Assembly: GCF_001548235.1 (NCBI RefSeq)
Contig: NZ_AP014938.1
Location: 806,001-870,000 of the forward strand
Direction of reading: 5' to 3'
Source of the DNA: Rothia mucilaginosa
GTDB lineage: Bacteria; Actinomycetota; Actinomycetes; Actinomycetales; Micrococcaceae
DNA: 64,000 nucleotides
Part shown: positions 24,214-32,808 of the stretch, in pieces
How the letters are laid out: each line of letters begins with the position of its first letter
Position numbering within the stretch: the stretch's first letter is position 1
The notes under the pieces: model-generated
The model's database searches: none
The model's input: the letters and a program-made list of their open reading frames with translations, nothing else
Told to the model about the DNA's origin: nothing
Made by a program: the position numbers and the translations under genes

Positions 24214-25266
24214 CTATCGCTGTTTTTGGAAGATTTTCCGCGAACCTACACCAACGTAGTAGCGCTTATTCTTTTCCACTAAATCTTTTATCGCTTTCCA
24301 CGCGTCCTCCTGACATTGGCTGTTTCCCTGCAAGAAAGCAACGTTAGCGAAGCTGACCAACATACCCTTCGGGTCCGCCTCACTGAGGTCATCAGTAAAC
24401 ATATTAGGCTTTGCAGAGGTATCAGTCGTTGGCATCATCCAAAGACGAGAACCATGAGCTACACGGTTTCTCAGAGTAGTCAGAGACTTAAGACGAACCT
24501 CAAAGTGCTTATGGTTCACCCCCATATACTCTGCGGTCTTTTTGTAGAACAGCAACTTTTCAGCATCTCCAGATTCAGTGGAGGTTTCCAAAGCATAACT
24601 TTGGACCACTGCGCGGGAGAGAAGCCCCAAAGAAAACGAATCAACAACAGACCACAGGGGAAGCTCTTTTTGCATCATCTCTCGAAGCGCCTCAACCTCC
24701 TTCCAGTCATCCAAGCTTTCAGAGGGATTTTTAGAGGAAGTTCTAGCGTAAGATTTCCACCACTGCTCAATACGCTCACGAACATACGGTTCACGGTATC
24801 GCAGGATATGCCGCATCATATCTTTGATGAGCGTATCTACTGGTTTCTTCCGATCCATGCAGATATATGCATCCGGGTTGAGGTACTCATTTGGACTGCG
24901 ATGAGTGCAGAATACGCGCACCCATGCAGCTCGAATCGCCTGTTCGCTCTGCCTGATGTATCCATACAGGAGGGAAGAAACCTCCACATCCATACGCACA
25001 ATATCTAAAACATCTGAGATGTTTGGCTGCTCAGGCAGAAATCCCTTGTTCTTGTATTTATTGTAATTACGAAAGTATCCCAGAAGGTAGTGGAAATTAG
25101 AGCGTGTAAGCACGTCTCGATCACCATCGCTCAGAGTCGTTCCCTGAGGAAAATACCTCTTAGCAACAAGGTATTCCTTCTGCTCCTCTATTGAAGGCCG
25201 AAATACGCATGATTCTTCGGGTGAAACCACTGCTCTCCTTACTCGGTTCGCTGTAGAACCGAACAT
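24214..25266 (-). CDS. Abi_2 (AbiD/AbiF)-like abortive infection protein with HEPN motif
   Basis: Up to 350 aa. It has the layout of Abi_2 proteins: an N-terminal FRPSIEEQKEYLVAKRYF segment, FHYLLGYFRNYNKYKNKGF, a central helix-rich region (SSLLYGYIRQSEQAIRAAWV) and a C-terminal RNRVAHGSRLW. There R266 and H271 form the R-x4-H catalytic motif of HEPN ribonucleases. Such proteins stop phage infection by cutting RNA. GC is clearly lower than in the neighbours, indicating acquisition. The start may be the ATG at 25266 or the GTG at 25230, which has AGGAG closely upstream. It is bracketed by two copies of one terminator. Confidence 0.78.
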   Translation of the reverse strand: MFGSTANRVRRAVVSPEESCVFRPSIEEQKEYLVAKRYFPQGTTLSDGDRDVLTRSNFHYLLGYFRNYNKYKNKGFLPEQPNISDVLDIVRMDVEVSSLLYGYIRQSEQAIRAAWVRVFCTHRSPNEYLNPDAYICMDRKKPVDTLIKDMMRHILRYREPYVRERIEQWWKSYARTSSKNPSESLDDWKEVEALREMMQKELPLWSVVDSFSLGLLSRAVVQSYALETSTESGDAEKLLFYKKTAEYMGVNHKHFEVRLKSLTTLRNRVAHGSRLWMMPTTDTSAKPNMFTDDLSEADPKGMLVSFANVAFLQGNSQCQEDAWKAIKDLVEKNKRYYVGVGSRKIFQKQR

Positions 25267-25412
25267 ACAAAAGGACCCCCTCGAGATGCGCTTGAATCAG
25301 AGGCGGAGGGGGGGCTGTTACTACAACAATAACATTGGAGCTACACATTATCAAGGAATCTGGACGTTTTCCCTGGTCATCTTATGGTTGTTTATATCAC
25401 TGTGTCAGCATC

Positions 25413-25464
25413 AAAAAGGAGGGGCGCACCCGGGAATCACCCCGGGCACGCCCCCCCTCTTTCA
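25413..25464 (-). terminator. Terminator repeat copy 2, after the CoA-binding protein gene
   Basis: Near-identical to 24121-24170 (GGAGGGGCGCACCCGGG, AATCA loop, CCCGGGCACGCCCCCCC). On the minus strand TTTTTGATG follows, so it is a good terminator for the metY-CoA-binding operon. The 25267-25412 stretch between it and the Abi start is AT-rich and holds the Abi promoter region. Confidence 0.85.
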
Positions 25465-25527
25465 AACGCTCACAAGCGCCTAATTTTTGTAATTACAAGC
25501 TACAGCGGCCTATACAGCACAGGCTGC

Positions 25528-26034
25528 TTACTTCGACAGCACCTGACGCTTCGAAGAAATCACGCCCGTATTGAAACCAGCCAAGTGCAGGCCACCGTGG
25601 AAACGCGCATGCTCAATCTTCACGCACTTATCCATCACCACGTTCAGGCCGGCAGCCTCACCAATCGCGGCTGCATCCTCGTTCCAGGAGCCCAGCTGCA
25701 TCCACACGGTCTTCGCGCCCAGATCCACAGCCTCCTGAACCACGCCCGGCAGGTCCTCATTACGGCGGAAAATCTCCACCAGATCCGGGACCTCCGGCAG
25801 GTCCTGCAGCGACGGGTACACCGGCTGACCCAGCACAAGCTTGCCCTTCGCAGCCAGAATCGGGTTCACAAAATACAGCTTGTACGGCGACGCCGACTGC
25901 AGGTACGTCGCCACAAAGTACGAAGCACGCGAAATCTTATCGCTCATACCCACAATCGCGATTGTGCGGGTGTTACGCAGAATGTTCAGACGCTCAGGGG
26001 CGGAAGGACCCACCCAGGTACGCTTCTCAGTCAT
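25528..26034 (-). CDS. CoA-binding domain protein (YccU-like)
   Basis: 168 aa Rossmann-type CoA_binding protein: TIAIVGMSDKISRASYFVATYLQ (nucleotide loop), YFVNPILAAKGKLVLGQPVYPSL, PDLVEIFRRNEDLPGVVQEAVDLGAKTVWMQLG and MDKCVKIEHARFHGG near the end. The conserved Cys and His at the C-terminus are common to the family. Its ATG overlaps the MetY stop (TAATG), so translation is coupled. Pairing with O-acetylhomoserine sulfhydrylase is familiar in actinobacteria; its biochemical role there is not known to me. Confidence 0.88.
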   Translation of the reverse strand: MTEKRTWVGPSAPERLNILRNTRTIAIVGMSDKISRASYFVATYLQSASPYKLYFVNPILAAKGKLVLGQPVYPSLQDLPEVPDLVEIFRRNEDLPGVVQEAVDLGAKTVWMQLGSWNEDAAAIGEAAGLNVVMDKCVKIEHARFHGGLHLAGFNTGVISSKRQVLSK

Positions 26035-27494
26035 TACTTTTCCTCCTGAGTGGTAGTAGGCAGGGAGCAGGATACGCCAGCAGCAGCCTCAGCGGCGGCA
26101 GCGTCCTCGGCGGCCTTAGCGGCGGCAACCGCCTCCTCAGCCTCCACAATCTTGTCTGCGCTGGACTCGCCCACACGCTCACCGGCGTGGTTCAGGCCGG
26201 TCGCGTAGGTCAGCGCCTGGTCCAGGTCCCAAATGATGTCTTCAACGTCTTCCAGACCCACCGAAATGCGGATCAGGTCCTCGCCAACACCACCAGCGGC
26301 CAGCTGCTCAGCGGTCAGCTGCTGGTGCGTGGTCGAACCCGGGTGCAGCACCAGGGTACGAGAGTCACCAATGTTCGCCAGGTGGCTTGCCAGCTGCAGC
26401 GCGCCAATGAACTCGCCACCGACCAGGCGGCCGGACGCCTTCTCGGTGCCCTTGACACCGAAGGAGAACACGGAACCGACACCCAGCGGCAGCAGCTTCT
26501 TCGCGCGCTCGTGGTGCGGGTGGTCTTCCAGGCCAGCGTAGTTCACATAGGCGATACGCTGATCCTCAACCAGCCAGTTCACAACCTGCTTAGCGTTCGC
26601 CAGGTGCGCGTCCATACGCTGCGGCAGGGTCTCAACGCCCTGCAGCAGGTTGAACGCAGCCTGCGGGCTCAGCGACGGGCCGAAGTCACGCAGCTGCTCA
26701 GAACGCAGCTTGGTCAGGAAGCCGTACTCACCGAAGTTACCCCACCAGGACACGCCGTTGTAGGAGGGAACCGGCTCGGTCATGGACGGGAAGTTGCCGT
26801 TACCCCAGTTGAAGCGACCGGACTCGACGACGATACCGCCGAGGGTGGTGCCGTGACCGCCCAGGAACTTGGTGACCGAGTGAATGACGATGTCCGCGCC
26901 ATGCTCGATGGGGCGAATCAGGTAGGGGGTGGACAGGGTTGCGTCCACGACCAGGGGGATGCCCGCCTCGTGGGCGACCTCTGCGAGGCCTTCCAGATCG
27001 GCAACCTCACCGGAGGGGTTCGCCACAATCTCGGTGTAAATCGCCTTGGTGTTCTCGGTCAGCGCCGCCTTGTAGTCGGCGGGGTCGGTGCCGGGCACGA
27101 AGGTGGTCTCAATGCCGAAGCGGCGCAGGGACACGTCCAGCTGGGTGACGGTGCCGCCGTACAGCTGCGAAGAAGCAACAATGTGGTCGCCCTGCTGGCA
27201 CAGAGCCGCGAAGGTAATGAACTCGGCAGCCATGCCGGAGGCGGTCGCTACCGCACCGATACCGCCTTCGAGGGAGGCGATGCGCTCCTCCAGCGCGGCG
27301 ACGGTGGGGTTGGACAGGCGCGAATAGATGTTGCCGTACTTCTGCAGGGAGAAGAGGTTAGCGGCGTCGTCAGCGTCTTTGAAGACGAAGGAGGTGGTCT
27401 GGTAGATGGGGACCGCGCGGGCACCGTGTTCAGCGTCGGGGGTGCCACCCGCGTGTAGTGCGCGGGTGCGGAAGCCGAAAGTGTGTTCAGCCAT
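26034..27494 (-). CDS. metY: O-acetylhomoserine sulfhydrylase with Ala-rich C-terminal extension
   Basis: 486 aa from the ATG at 27494 (AGGAG upstream; the ATG at 27566 is too far up). It makes homocysteine from O-acetylhomoserine and sulfide, releasing acetate. Family features are GFRTRALHAGGTPD, YGNIYSRLSNPTVAALEERI, ATASGMAAEF, the PLP lysine in HSVTKFLGGHGTTLGG, and the long NWGNGNFPSMTEP insert found in MetY but not MetB/MetC. Beyond the usual end (about residue 442) it carries an Ala/Glu-rich tail ending GVSCSLPTTTQEEK. First gene of a two-gene operon. No riboswitch seen, but a large palindrome lies upstream. Confidence 0.93.
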   Translation of the reverse strand: MAEHTFGFRTRALHAGGTPDAEHGARAVPIYQTTSFVFKDADDAANLFSLQKYGNIYSRLSNPTVAALEERIASLEGGIGAVATASGMAAEFITFAALCQQGDHIVASSQLYGGTVTQLDVSLRRFGIETTFVPGTDPADYKAALTENTKAIYTEIVANPSGEVADLEGLAEVAHEAGIPLVVDATLSTPYLIRPIEHGADIVIHSVTKFLGGHGTTLGGIVVESGRFNWGNGNFPSMTEPVPSYNGVSWWGNFGEYGFLTKLRSEQLRDFGPSLSPQAAFNLLQGVETLPQRMDAHLANAKQVVNWLVEDQRIAYVNYAGLEDHPHHERAKKLLPLGVGSVFSFGVKGTEKASGRLVGGEFIGALQLASHLANIGDSRTLVLHPGSTTHQQLTAEQLAAGGVGEDLIRISVGLEDVEDIIWDLDQALTYATGLNHAGERVGESSADKIVEAEEAVAAAKAAEDAAAAEAAAGVSCSLPTTTQEEK

Positions 27495-27626
27495 TGGTTT
27501 GCTCCTGGTGTATCTGCCCGCCTGCGTGCGGGGAGTCGATAGTGGCTCGACTTTATACTGTGCCACCAGCGGCGGGGTGCACCAAGTGCGGGTACCTATA
27601 TGTCGTTTATTGCGGATTATGACGGG

Positions 27627-27677
27627 GCATCATATCAGCCGTCATAGCAGAAGTTGTTATGACGGCTGATATGATGC
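27627..27677. promoter_or_regulatory. Perfect 20-bp-arm palindrome in the metY/AlbA intergenic region
   Basis: GCATCATATCAGCCGTCATA (27627-27646) and its exact reverse complement (27658-27677) are separated by 11 nt. Half-sites contain TCATA/TATGA elements that recur in the cluster at 27759-27840. It lies 133 bp upstream of metY and 194 bp upstream of the divergent regulator gene. Likely an operator; a long hairpin in RNA is also possible. Confidence 0.65.
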
Positions 27678-27758
27678 ACGGTCGAATAGACCGATAGAAA
27701 TATCCGGTTTTAGCCTGCAAATCCGGGGTTTTTAAGATTCTAAGAGTGATGAAGATAC

Positions 27759-27840
27759 CGCATCATATCAACATCATCGCAGGATCATAACAACATCATG
27801 ACAGAAATTGTTATGATGTTGTTATGACGTTGCTATGACG
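27759..27840. promoter_or_regulatory. Cluster of TATGA/TCATA palindromic half-sites before the AlbA_2 protein
   Basis: CATCATATCAACATCAT, ATCATAACAACATCATGACA, TGTTATGATGTTGTTATGAC and GCTATGACG follow one another. The second and third form an inverted repeat (27784-27803 with 27809-27828, 18 of 20 paired). The cluster ends 30 nt before the ATG of the DNA-binding-type protein at 27871, which suggests autoregulation. Confidence 0.65.
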
Positions 27841-27870
27841 TTCACCAAGAAGTAGCCATCGGGAGCATGT

Positions 27871-29487
27871 ATGGAAACTAACACCGCCGAACTCATCGAA
27901 AACCTACGCCGCAGTCAGGCTGAAAATGGACAGGTAGAAGTCAAAGCTGCAGCTGGCGGGTTCCCCAAGTCCGTTCTTGAAACCGTTAGCGCCTTCGCCA
28001 ACGGCGACGGTGGCACCATTCTTCTCGGCCTCACCGACCCGGCAGAAGGTCTACAGCCTGTTGAAGGTTTCAACGCGCAGGCAGTCCATGATGCATCCGT
28101 TGAGGCAATCCGTTCCAAGATCACGCCTCGACCCCCGGTAGACATTCACATTGAGGCGGTAGATATTGAGGCGGCAGAGGGCCAGCACCGTATCGTGCGC
28201 ATCGATGTGCTCCCCGGCGACCCGACGCAGAAGCCCTACTACATCGAAGCACACGGCATGTATAACGGCTCCTACCAGCGTGTTGGAGAGGCCGATATTC
28301 GCCTGACTAAGTACGAGATTGACCGCCTCCTAGAGAACCGCAGTCAGCCCCGCTATGACGAGGAGCTGATTAGTGAGGCAAGCTTCAAAGACCTCTCCCC
28401 CACCCTTGTGAGCGCCTATGTCGCTCGCCTGCGCGAGGAGCAGCCTCGTGTTTTTGCGGCGCTTTCTGACCGTGAGGTTCTTCTGCAGGCACGCATTCTA
28501 CGCATCGATTCTGAGGGCCGAGAAGTGCCCACTCTTGGAGCGCTTCTCGCCATGGGTTCATACCCGCAGGCATTCTTCCCGCAGCTGATGATGAGCGTTG
28601 TTGTGCTTCCCGGTGAAGAGCTTGGTGAGGTTACTGAGGACGGTCGACGTTTCCTCGACAATCACAGCTGTACCGGTCCTATCCCCTCCATGTTGGATGA
28701 AGCTATGGGCGTTTTGGTTCGCAATATGCGCAAAACGTCCACGATGGAGGGCCTCAACAGCAGCGGTATCGGGCGGGTTGAGCGCTACGAGTATCCACTG
28801 GAGGCTATCCGTGAGCTCTTGGTCAACGCTCTCATGCACCGCGACTACTCCCCGGGTGCGCGCGGCTCACAGGTGCAGGTTGAGCTCTACACCAACCGCC
28901 TGGTGGTGCGTAGCCCGGGTGGTATTTACGGTGCTGTAACTATCCGAGATTTCGGTCAGCCCGGTGTTTCTTCAACCCGCAATAGCTACTTGGCAAGCAT
29001 TCTGACTGACCTGCCCGACCCGGGGACAGGGCGTTTGATTGCAGAGAATAGGGCTTCCGGTATTCCCACGGTTCTGCGCGCGCTGAAGGATGCGGGTCTG
29101 CCCGCTCCCCAGTTTGCTGACCGTCTACTCTATGTGCAGGTTACTCTGATGCAGCCCCCGCAGGGTATGTCTTCTACGGAACAGAAGACCGCGCACGAGG
29201 ATAAGACTCAGCAAACAACCCATTCCGATGGCAAACGTTCAGCCGACACCGCCGAACCGGCGGGGGCCGACGCGTCGCTTGATGGCCTCAGTGAACGCCA
29301 GGCTGGCATTGTGCGCGGTCTGCGTGCACAGGGCGAGGCGGTTTCTGCGGCGTTTATCCAGGAGCATTGGGGTCGGGGTGCATCACGTACTTCCATTACG
29401 AATGACCTGCGCAGTCTTGTGGATGCGAAGCTGATTGTCCCGACGGCTCCGCCGCGTAGCAAGAACCGTAAGTATCGCGCTGCTTAG
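27871..29487 (+). CDS. AlbA_2 domain protein with HATPase-like domain and C-terminal winged helix (transcriptional regulator-like)
   Basis: 538 aa. The N-terminal AlbA_2/Schlafen domain shows VEVKAAAGGFPKSVLETVSAFANGDGGTILLGL and GEADIRLTKYEIDRLL near 20-155. The central HATPase_c_4 region has YPLEAIRELLVNALMHRDYS (N-box-like) and VELYTNRLVVRSPGG near 305-350. A linker rich in Thr, Lys, Glu and Asp precedes a C-terminal winged-helix segment (LSERQAGIVRGLRAQGEA...TNDLRSLVDAKLIV). These 'RecG-like' proteins are putative ATP-dependent regulators. Ribosome site GGGAG. Palindromic half-sites just upstream suggest it binds its own promoter and perhaps that of metY. Confidence 0.85.
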   Translation: METNTAELIENLRRSQAENGQVEVKAAAGGFPKSVLETVSAFANGDGGTILLGLTDPAEGLQPVEGFNAQAVHDASVEAIRSKITPRPPVDIHIEAVDIEAAEGQHRIVRIDVLPGDPTQKPYYIEAHGMYNGSYQRVGEADIRLTKYEIDRLLENRSQPRYDEELISEASFKDLSPTLVSAYVARLREEQPRVFAALSDREVLLQARILRIDSEGREVPTLGALLAMGSYPQAFFPQLMMSVVVLPGEELGEVTEDGRRFLDNHSCTGPIPSMLDEAMGVLVRNMRKTSTMEGLNSSGIGRVERYEYPLEAIRELLVNALMHRDYSPGARGSQVQVELYTNRLVVRSPGGIYGAVTIRDFGQPGVSSTRNSYLASILTDLPDPGTGRLIAENRASGIPTVLRALKDAGLPAPQFADRLLYVQVTLMQPPQGMSSTEQKTAHEDKTQQTTHSDGKRSADTAEPAGADASLDGLSERQAGIVRGLRAQGEAVSAAFIQEHWGRGASRTSITNDLRSLVDAKLIVPTAPPRSKNRKYRAA

Positions 29488-29510
29488 ACGTGCCCGATAA
29501 AAGGTACATA

Positions 29511-29556
29511 AAAGGGGAGGGAAATAGAGCGATTATTCTCTATTCTCCTCCCCTGG
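29511..29556. terminator. Bidirectional terminator between convergent genes
   Basis: AAAGGGGAGG and ATAGAG pair with CTCTAT and CCTCCCCT across a GCGATTATT-like loop. It separates the rightward AlbA_2 gene from the leftward DUF1963 pair. Confidence 0.75.
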
Positions 29557-29625
29557 TGTGCAGTTAGCCGAGTCAGTAGCTAACCGAGGCGGCGTTGAAG
29601 GCAACCCCGGCTTAGCGGCAGGGCT

Positions 29626-30546
29626 TTAGCCGCAAGACCATTCAAAGGCGACATTGGTGAAGTCGCGGGCGGCAAGCGCCTCCGGAGTAATCAGCCAGTT
29701 CGCCGCACCGGCATCACCCCACATGATCTCAATCTCTTCGTCTTCGTTCTCCTCATTCTCCGATTCAGAGACAATAGTCAGCAGGTTCACCGTGTGGCCA
29801 CGCAGCTCCTTGAACTCCTCACGCGGGTCATTCTGCACAAAGAACGGGTATCCGCCCACGTGGGAATACTCTTCCTCCGACTCGAAGGGCTCCGTCAGCT
29901 CGTAGAGGGCTTCGCGGCGTGCCTGGTTCTTGTACGGGTTCTCGTGCGCTTCGGGCAATTTCTCGTCCGGGTAGATTTCATCCCACTTCGCACCAAAAAC
30001 ATCGTAGTAGTCGTAGCCGGAGGCGGTCACACCCTGCTCACGCACCTCAAAGGTCATGCCGTACTCAAGCTCAAGCGGGCCGCTCTCACAGTCGAAACCG
30101 CCAATAGGCCAGCCGCCCTCGTCCCAGTCCACGTTGGGGAACGGAGCATCCGGGTTCGGCTCACCCAGAGTCTCGTAGTAGATAACACGGAAGTTCTTCT
30201 GCGAGGTCGGGTTCTCATAATCAAAACCCCACAAGCATTCTTCGTCGTTCGGGTCCATCCAGAACTGCAGCAGACCGGTGGCGGGGTACAGGTCATTCTC
30301 GGGCAGCTCAGCGCAGTTAATCTGCGCGATCATGCCCAGCGGCTCACCCTTCTCATTGGTCGGCGCAGACTCGCCGGCAGGCAGGTAGGGGCGACCACCA
30401 AACTTGGAGGCGGTCTGCGGCAGCGGTTCGGCGGGAACGAAGGGCTTCAACGCGATAGCCTTCTTTCGAGCGCCTTCCTGGTTGAGCAGGTCGATAACGT
30501 GCTTCGCCTGCTTCTCAATGTCCTTGAACGGCTTGTTGTCGAGCAT
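29626..30546 (-). CDS. DUF1963 (YwqG-like) protein 1
   Basis: 306 aa. The DUF1963 core is clear: SKFGGRPYLPAGESAPTNEKGEPLGMIAQINCAELP, GLLQFWMDPNDEECLWGFDYE, FRVIYYETLGEP, and HVGGYPFFVQNDPRE (the HVGGYP/FxQxDPR motif) near residue 230. A C-terminal acidic patch (ESENEENEDEEIEIMWGD) precedes DAGAANWLI. Cytoplasmic; function unknown. Ribosome site GAGGAGATT. It is the downstream member of a tandem pair with 41 nt between genes and very similar sequence, so a recent duplication is likely. Confidence 0.88.
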   Translation of the reverse strand: MLDNKPFKDIEKQAKHVIDLLNQEGARKKAIALKPFVPAEPLPQTASKFGGRPYLPAGESAPTNEKGEPLGMIAQINCAELPENDLYPATGLLQFWMDPNDEECLWGFDYENPTSQKNFRVIYYETLGEPNPDAPFPNVDWDEGGWPIGGFDCESGPLELEYGMTFEVREQGVTASGYDYYDVFGAKWDEIYPDEKLPEAHENPYKNQARREALYELTEPFESEEEYSHVGGYPFFVQNDPREEFKELRGHTVNLLTIVSESENEENEDEEIEIMWGDAGAANWLITPEALAARDFTNVAFEWSCG

Positions 30547-30587
30547 CTTAGAATCTCCTCATTGATGATGTGAAAGTAGTACGGTGC

Positions 30588-31487
30588 CTAGCCGCAAGCC
30601 CACTCAAAGACGACCTGCGAGAAGTCGCGGGCGGCAAGCGCCTCCGGGGTAATCAGCCAGTTCGCCGCACCGGCATCACCCCACATCACGTACACGCCCT
30701 CATCAGCGTCCTCGCCCCACTCCGACTCGATAGTCAGCAGGTTCACCGTGTGGTCGCGCAGCTCCTCGAACTCGTCGCGCGGGTCGTCCTGCACAAACGA
30801 AGGGTAGCCGCCAATATGCGAGTAATCCCTCTCCTCCGATTCGAAGGGCTCCAGCAGGTTATAGGAGGCGTTATCGCGTGCGTTCGGCTCCTCGGGAAGC
30901 TTCTGGTTCGGGTACATTTCGTCCCAGGCGTCAGCGAACCGGTCGTAGATTTCGAAGCCGCCGTCCAGGAAGCCCTGCTCCCAGGGCTCGAAGGCAAGTG
31001 CGTACTCAACAACCTCCTCAGCGGTACCCTTGCCGTCACGACCATAGGGCCAACCGTAGTCATCCCAGTTCACGTTGGGGAACGGGGCATCCGGGTTCGG
31101 TTCACCCAACGTCTCGTAGTAGATCACGCGGTGGTTCTTCTGCGAGAGCGGGTTCTCGTAGTCGTAACCCCACAAGCATTCTTCGTCGTTGGGGTTGATC
31201 CAGAACTGCAGCAGACCGGTCGCCGGGTAAATGTCATTCTCGGGCAGGTCGGCACAGTTAATCTGCGCGATCATGCCCAGCGGCGCACCCTTCTCATTCG
31301 TCGGCGCAGACTCCCCGGCAGGCAGGTAGGGGCGGCCACCAAACTTGGAGGCAGTCTGCGGCAGCGGCGCGTCGGGGCGGGTCACTTTAAGGCGGATTGC
31401 TTGCTTACGGGCACCACGCTCGTTGAGTGCGTCGATGACGCGGCGTACCTGCGCCAGGGTCTCTTCGGAGGGCTTATTCTTCGGCAT
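30588..31487 (-). CDS. DUF1963 (YwqG-like) protein 2
   Basis: 299 aa from the ATG at 31487 (MPKNKPSEETLAQVRRVID). The frame opens 90 nt earlier, but no ribosome site supports that. It shares with protein 1 the segments SKFGGRPYLPAGESAPTNEK, GLLQFW, DEECLWG and GEPNPDAPFPNV; HIGGYPSFVQDDPRDEFEEL and MWGDAGAANWLITPEALAAR are close variants. The middle (WDDYGWPYGRDGKGTAEEVV) is diverged. Function unknown. Confidence 0.86.
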   Translation of the reverse strand: MPKNKPSEETLAQVRRVIDALNERGARKQAIRLKVTRPDAPLPQTASKFGGRPYLPAGESAPTNEKGAPLGMIAQINCADLPENDIYPATGLLQFWINPNDEECLWGYDYENPLSQKNHRVIYYETLGEPNPDAPFPNVNWDDYGWPYGRDGKGTAEEVVEYALAFEPWEQGFLDGGFEIYDRFADAWDEMYPNQKLPEEPNARDNASYNLLEPFESEERDYSHIGGYPSFVQDDPRDEFEELRDHTVNLLTIESEWGEDADEGVYVMWGDAGAANWLITPEALAARDFSQVVFEWACG

Positions 31488-31658
31488 TACATGCTCATTT
31501 CGTCGGTGAATTAATCGGTGTGGAAGGTTCGGTGTGTCAGGCGCGGGCAACGGTACCGCTGCGCCTTCTACCCCCATTAGACCCTATTTCGGGCGGGCGC
31601 GCACCGAATCCGGTCACGAGTGCATCCGGCGGGCAAAAAGCAGGTGCACAGCGCGCAG

Positions 31659-31715
31659 AAAGCCCCGCCTCCTCACCCTCATGCGCGGGCATGAGAGGCA
31701 AGAATGCGGGGCTTC
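31659..31715 (-). terminator. Terminator of the siderophore-binding protein gene
   Basis: AAGCCCCGC (31660-31668) pairs with GCGGGGCTT (31706-31714) around an inner CTCATGC/GCATGAG hairpin. On the minus strand TTCTGCGCG follows. It lies 60 nt after the leftward gene. Region 31488-31774 has no gene. Confidence 0.6.
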
Positions 31716-31774
31716 CAGTGATTCCCAGTGGAACTCAGTGAATCTCTACAAATCTCTACGAGAGGCTAGAACCT

Positions 31775-32806
31775 TTAGAGCGCCTTCTCGATGGTCTCCA
31801 GAACGCCAAGCGCGGCAGCCGGGCCAGCGTTCAGGAAGAACATGTCGGCGTCCACGCTGTACGCGTGCTTCTCGGTGACAGCCTTGAGGGTGCTCCACAG
31901 CGCCTCACCGCTCAGCTTGGACGCGTCGCCACCCTGTACACCGTAGAACAGGTAGTCGCCGTCAGCCTGGTCGAGCTGCTCGGCGCTCAGGTCGACGGAG
32001 GTCTTCTCAACCTGCGCAGCTGCGGGGCGTGCCAGGGATGCGTCCACGCAGATGGAGCCTACGAACGAGGACTTCGCGAAAATGCGGGTGCGGTCAGCGG
32101 AAGCGTACAGGAAGGAGAAGGTCTTCTCGGTGCCGGCCTTCTGACCGACCGACTTCGCCTTGGAGTTGTACTCCTCCATGAGCTTCTCAGCCTTCTCGGT
32201 GGTGCCCAGCGCGGCGGCAATCAGCAGGAAGTCCTGCTTCCAGTTGATGCCGGTGCCCTCGGTGACCACGGTCGGCGCGATCTTGGCGAGGGACTCGTAC
32301 AGCTCATCCTTCTTGTTGGTGTTGTTGATGAGGATCAGGTCGGGCTTGAGGTTTGCGATGGCTTCAAGGTCCGGGTCGGTACGCTTGCCGACCTTGGCGA
32401 TTTTGTCGAGCTCTGCGGACTTATCGGAGAACTTGGTCTTCAGGTAGGCGGGGACCAGGTCGGCGTCACCGGCGGTTGCTGCACCAACAGGCACGATGCC
32501 GAGGGAGAGCACGCCGTCGAGCTGACCGGTGGAGAGAATCACGACCTTGGAGGGTGCGGATTTGATGGTGGTTTCACCGCGGAAGTGCTTGACGGTGCGG
32601 GGGAATTCGCCGTCAACGGTGGTGGTGCCCATGCCGGAGGGCAGGGCTGAGGGTGCAACCTTCTTACCGGTCGCCGAAGCGGACGCGGAGGAGGAAGAGC
32701 CGGAAGTGTTGGAGGAGCCGCAAGCCGCCAGGGCGAGGGCGCCGAAGGAACCGAGTGCGAGGGCGCCGAAGGAGCGGCGGGTGATCTTGTTCGTCATATT
32801 TGCCAT
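31775..32806 (-). CDS. Iron-siderophore ABC transporter substrate-binding lipoprotein
   Basis: 343 aa. Twin-arginine N-terminus (ITRRSFGALALGSFGALAL) and lipobox ALAAC, a Ser-rich linker, then a class III (FepB/FhuD-type) binding domain: PSKVVILSTGQLDGVLSLGIVPVGAATAG, DPDLEAIANLKPDLILINNTNKKDELYESLAKIAPTVV, DQADGDYLFYGVQGGD. It captures ferric siderophore outside the membrane. It is divergent from two FecCD permeases, and an iron box overlaps its start region. The ribosome site (GAGG) is 13 nt from the ATG. Which siderophore is bound is unknown. Confidence 0.9.
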   Translation of the reverse strand: MANMTNKITRRSFGALALGSFGALALAACGSSNTSGSSSSASASATGKKVAPSALPSGMGTTTVDGEFPRTVKHFRGETTIKSAPSKVVILSTGQLDGVLSLGIVPVGAATAGDADLVPAYLKTKFSDKSAELDKIAKVGKRTDPDLEAIANLKPDLILINNTNKKDELYESLAKIAPTVVTEGTGINWKQDFLLIAAALGTTEKAEKLMEEYNSKAKSVGQKAGTEKTFSFLYASADRTRIFAKSSFVGSICVDASLARPAAAQVEKTSVDLSAEQLDQADGDYLFYGVQGGDASKLSGEALWSTLKAVTEKHAYSVDADMFFLNAGPAAALGVLETIEKAL

Positions 32807-32808
32807 TT

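Noticed and set aside
27600..27845. CRISPR array
   Set aside because: The repeats are short palindromic half-sites of irregular spacing with no spacers and no cas genes nearby.
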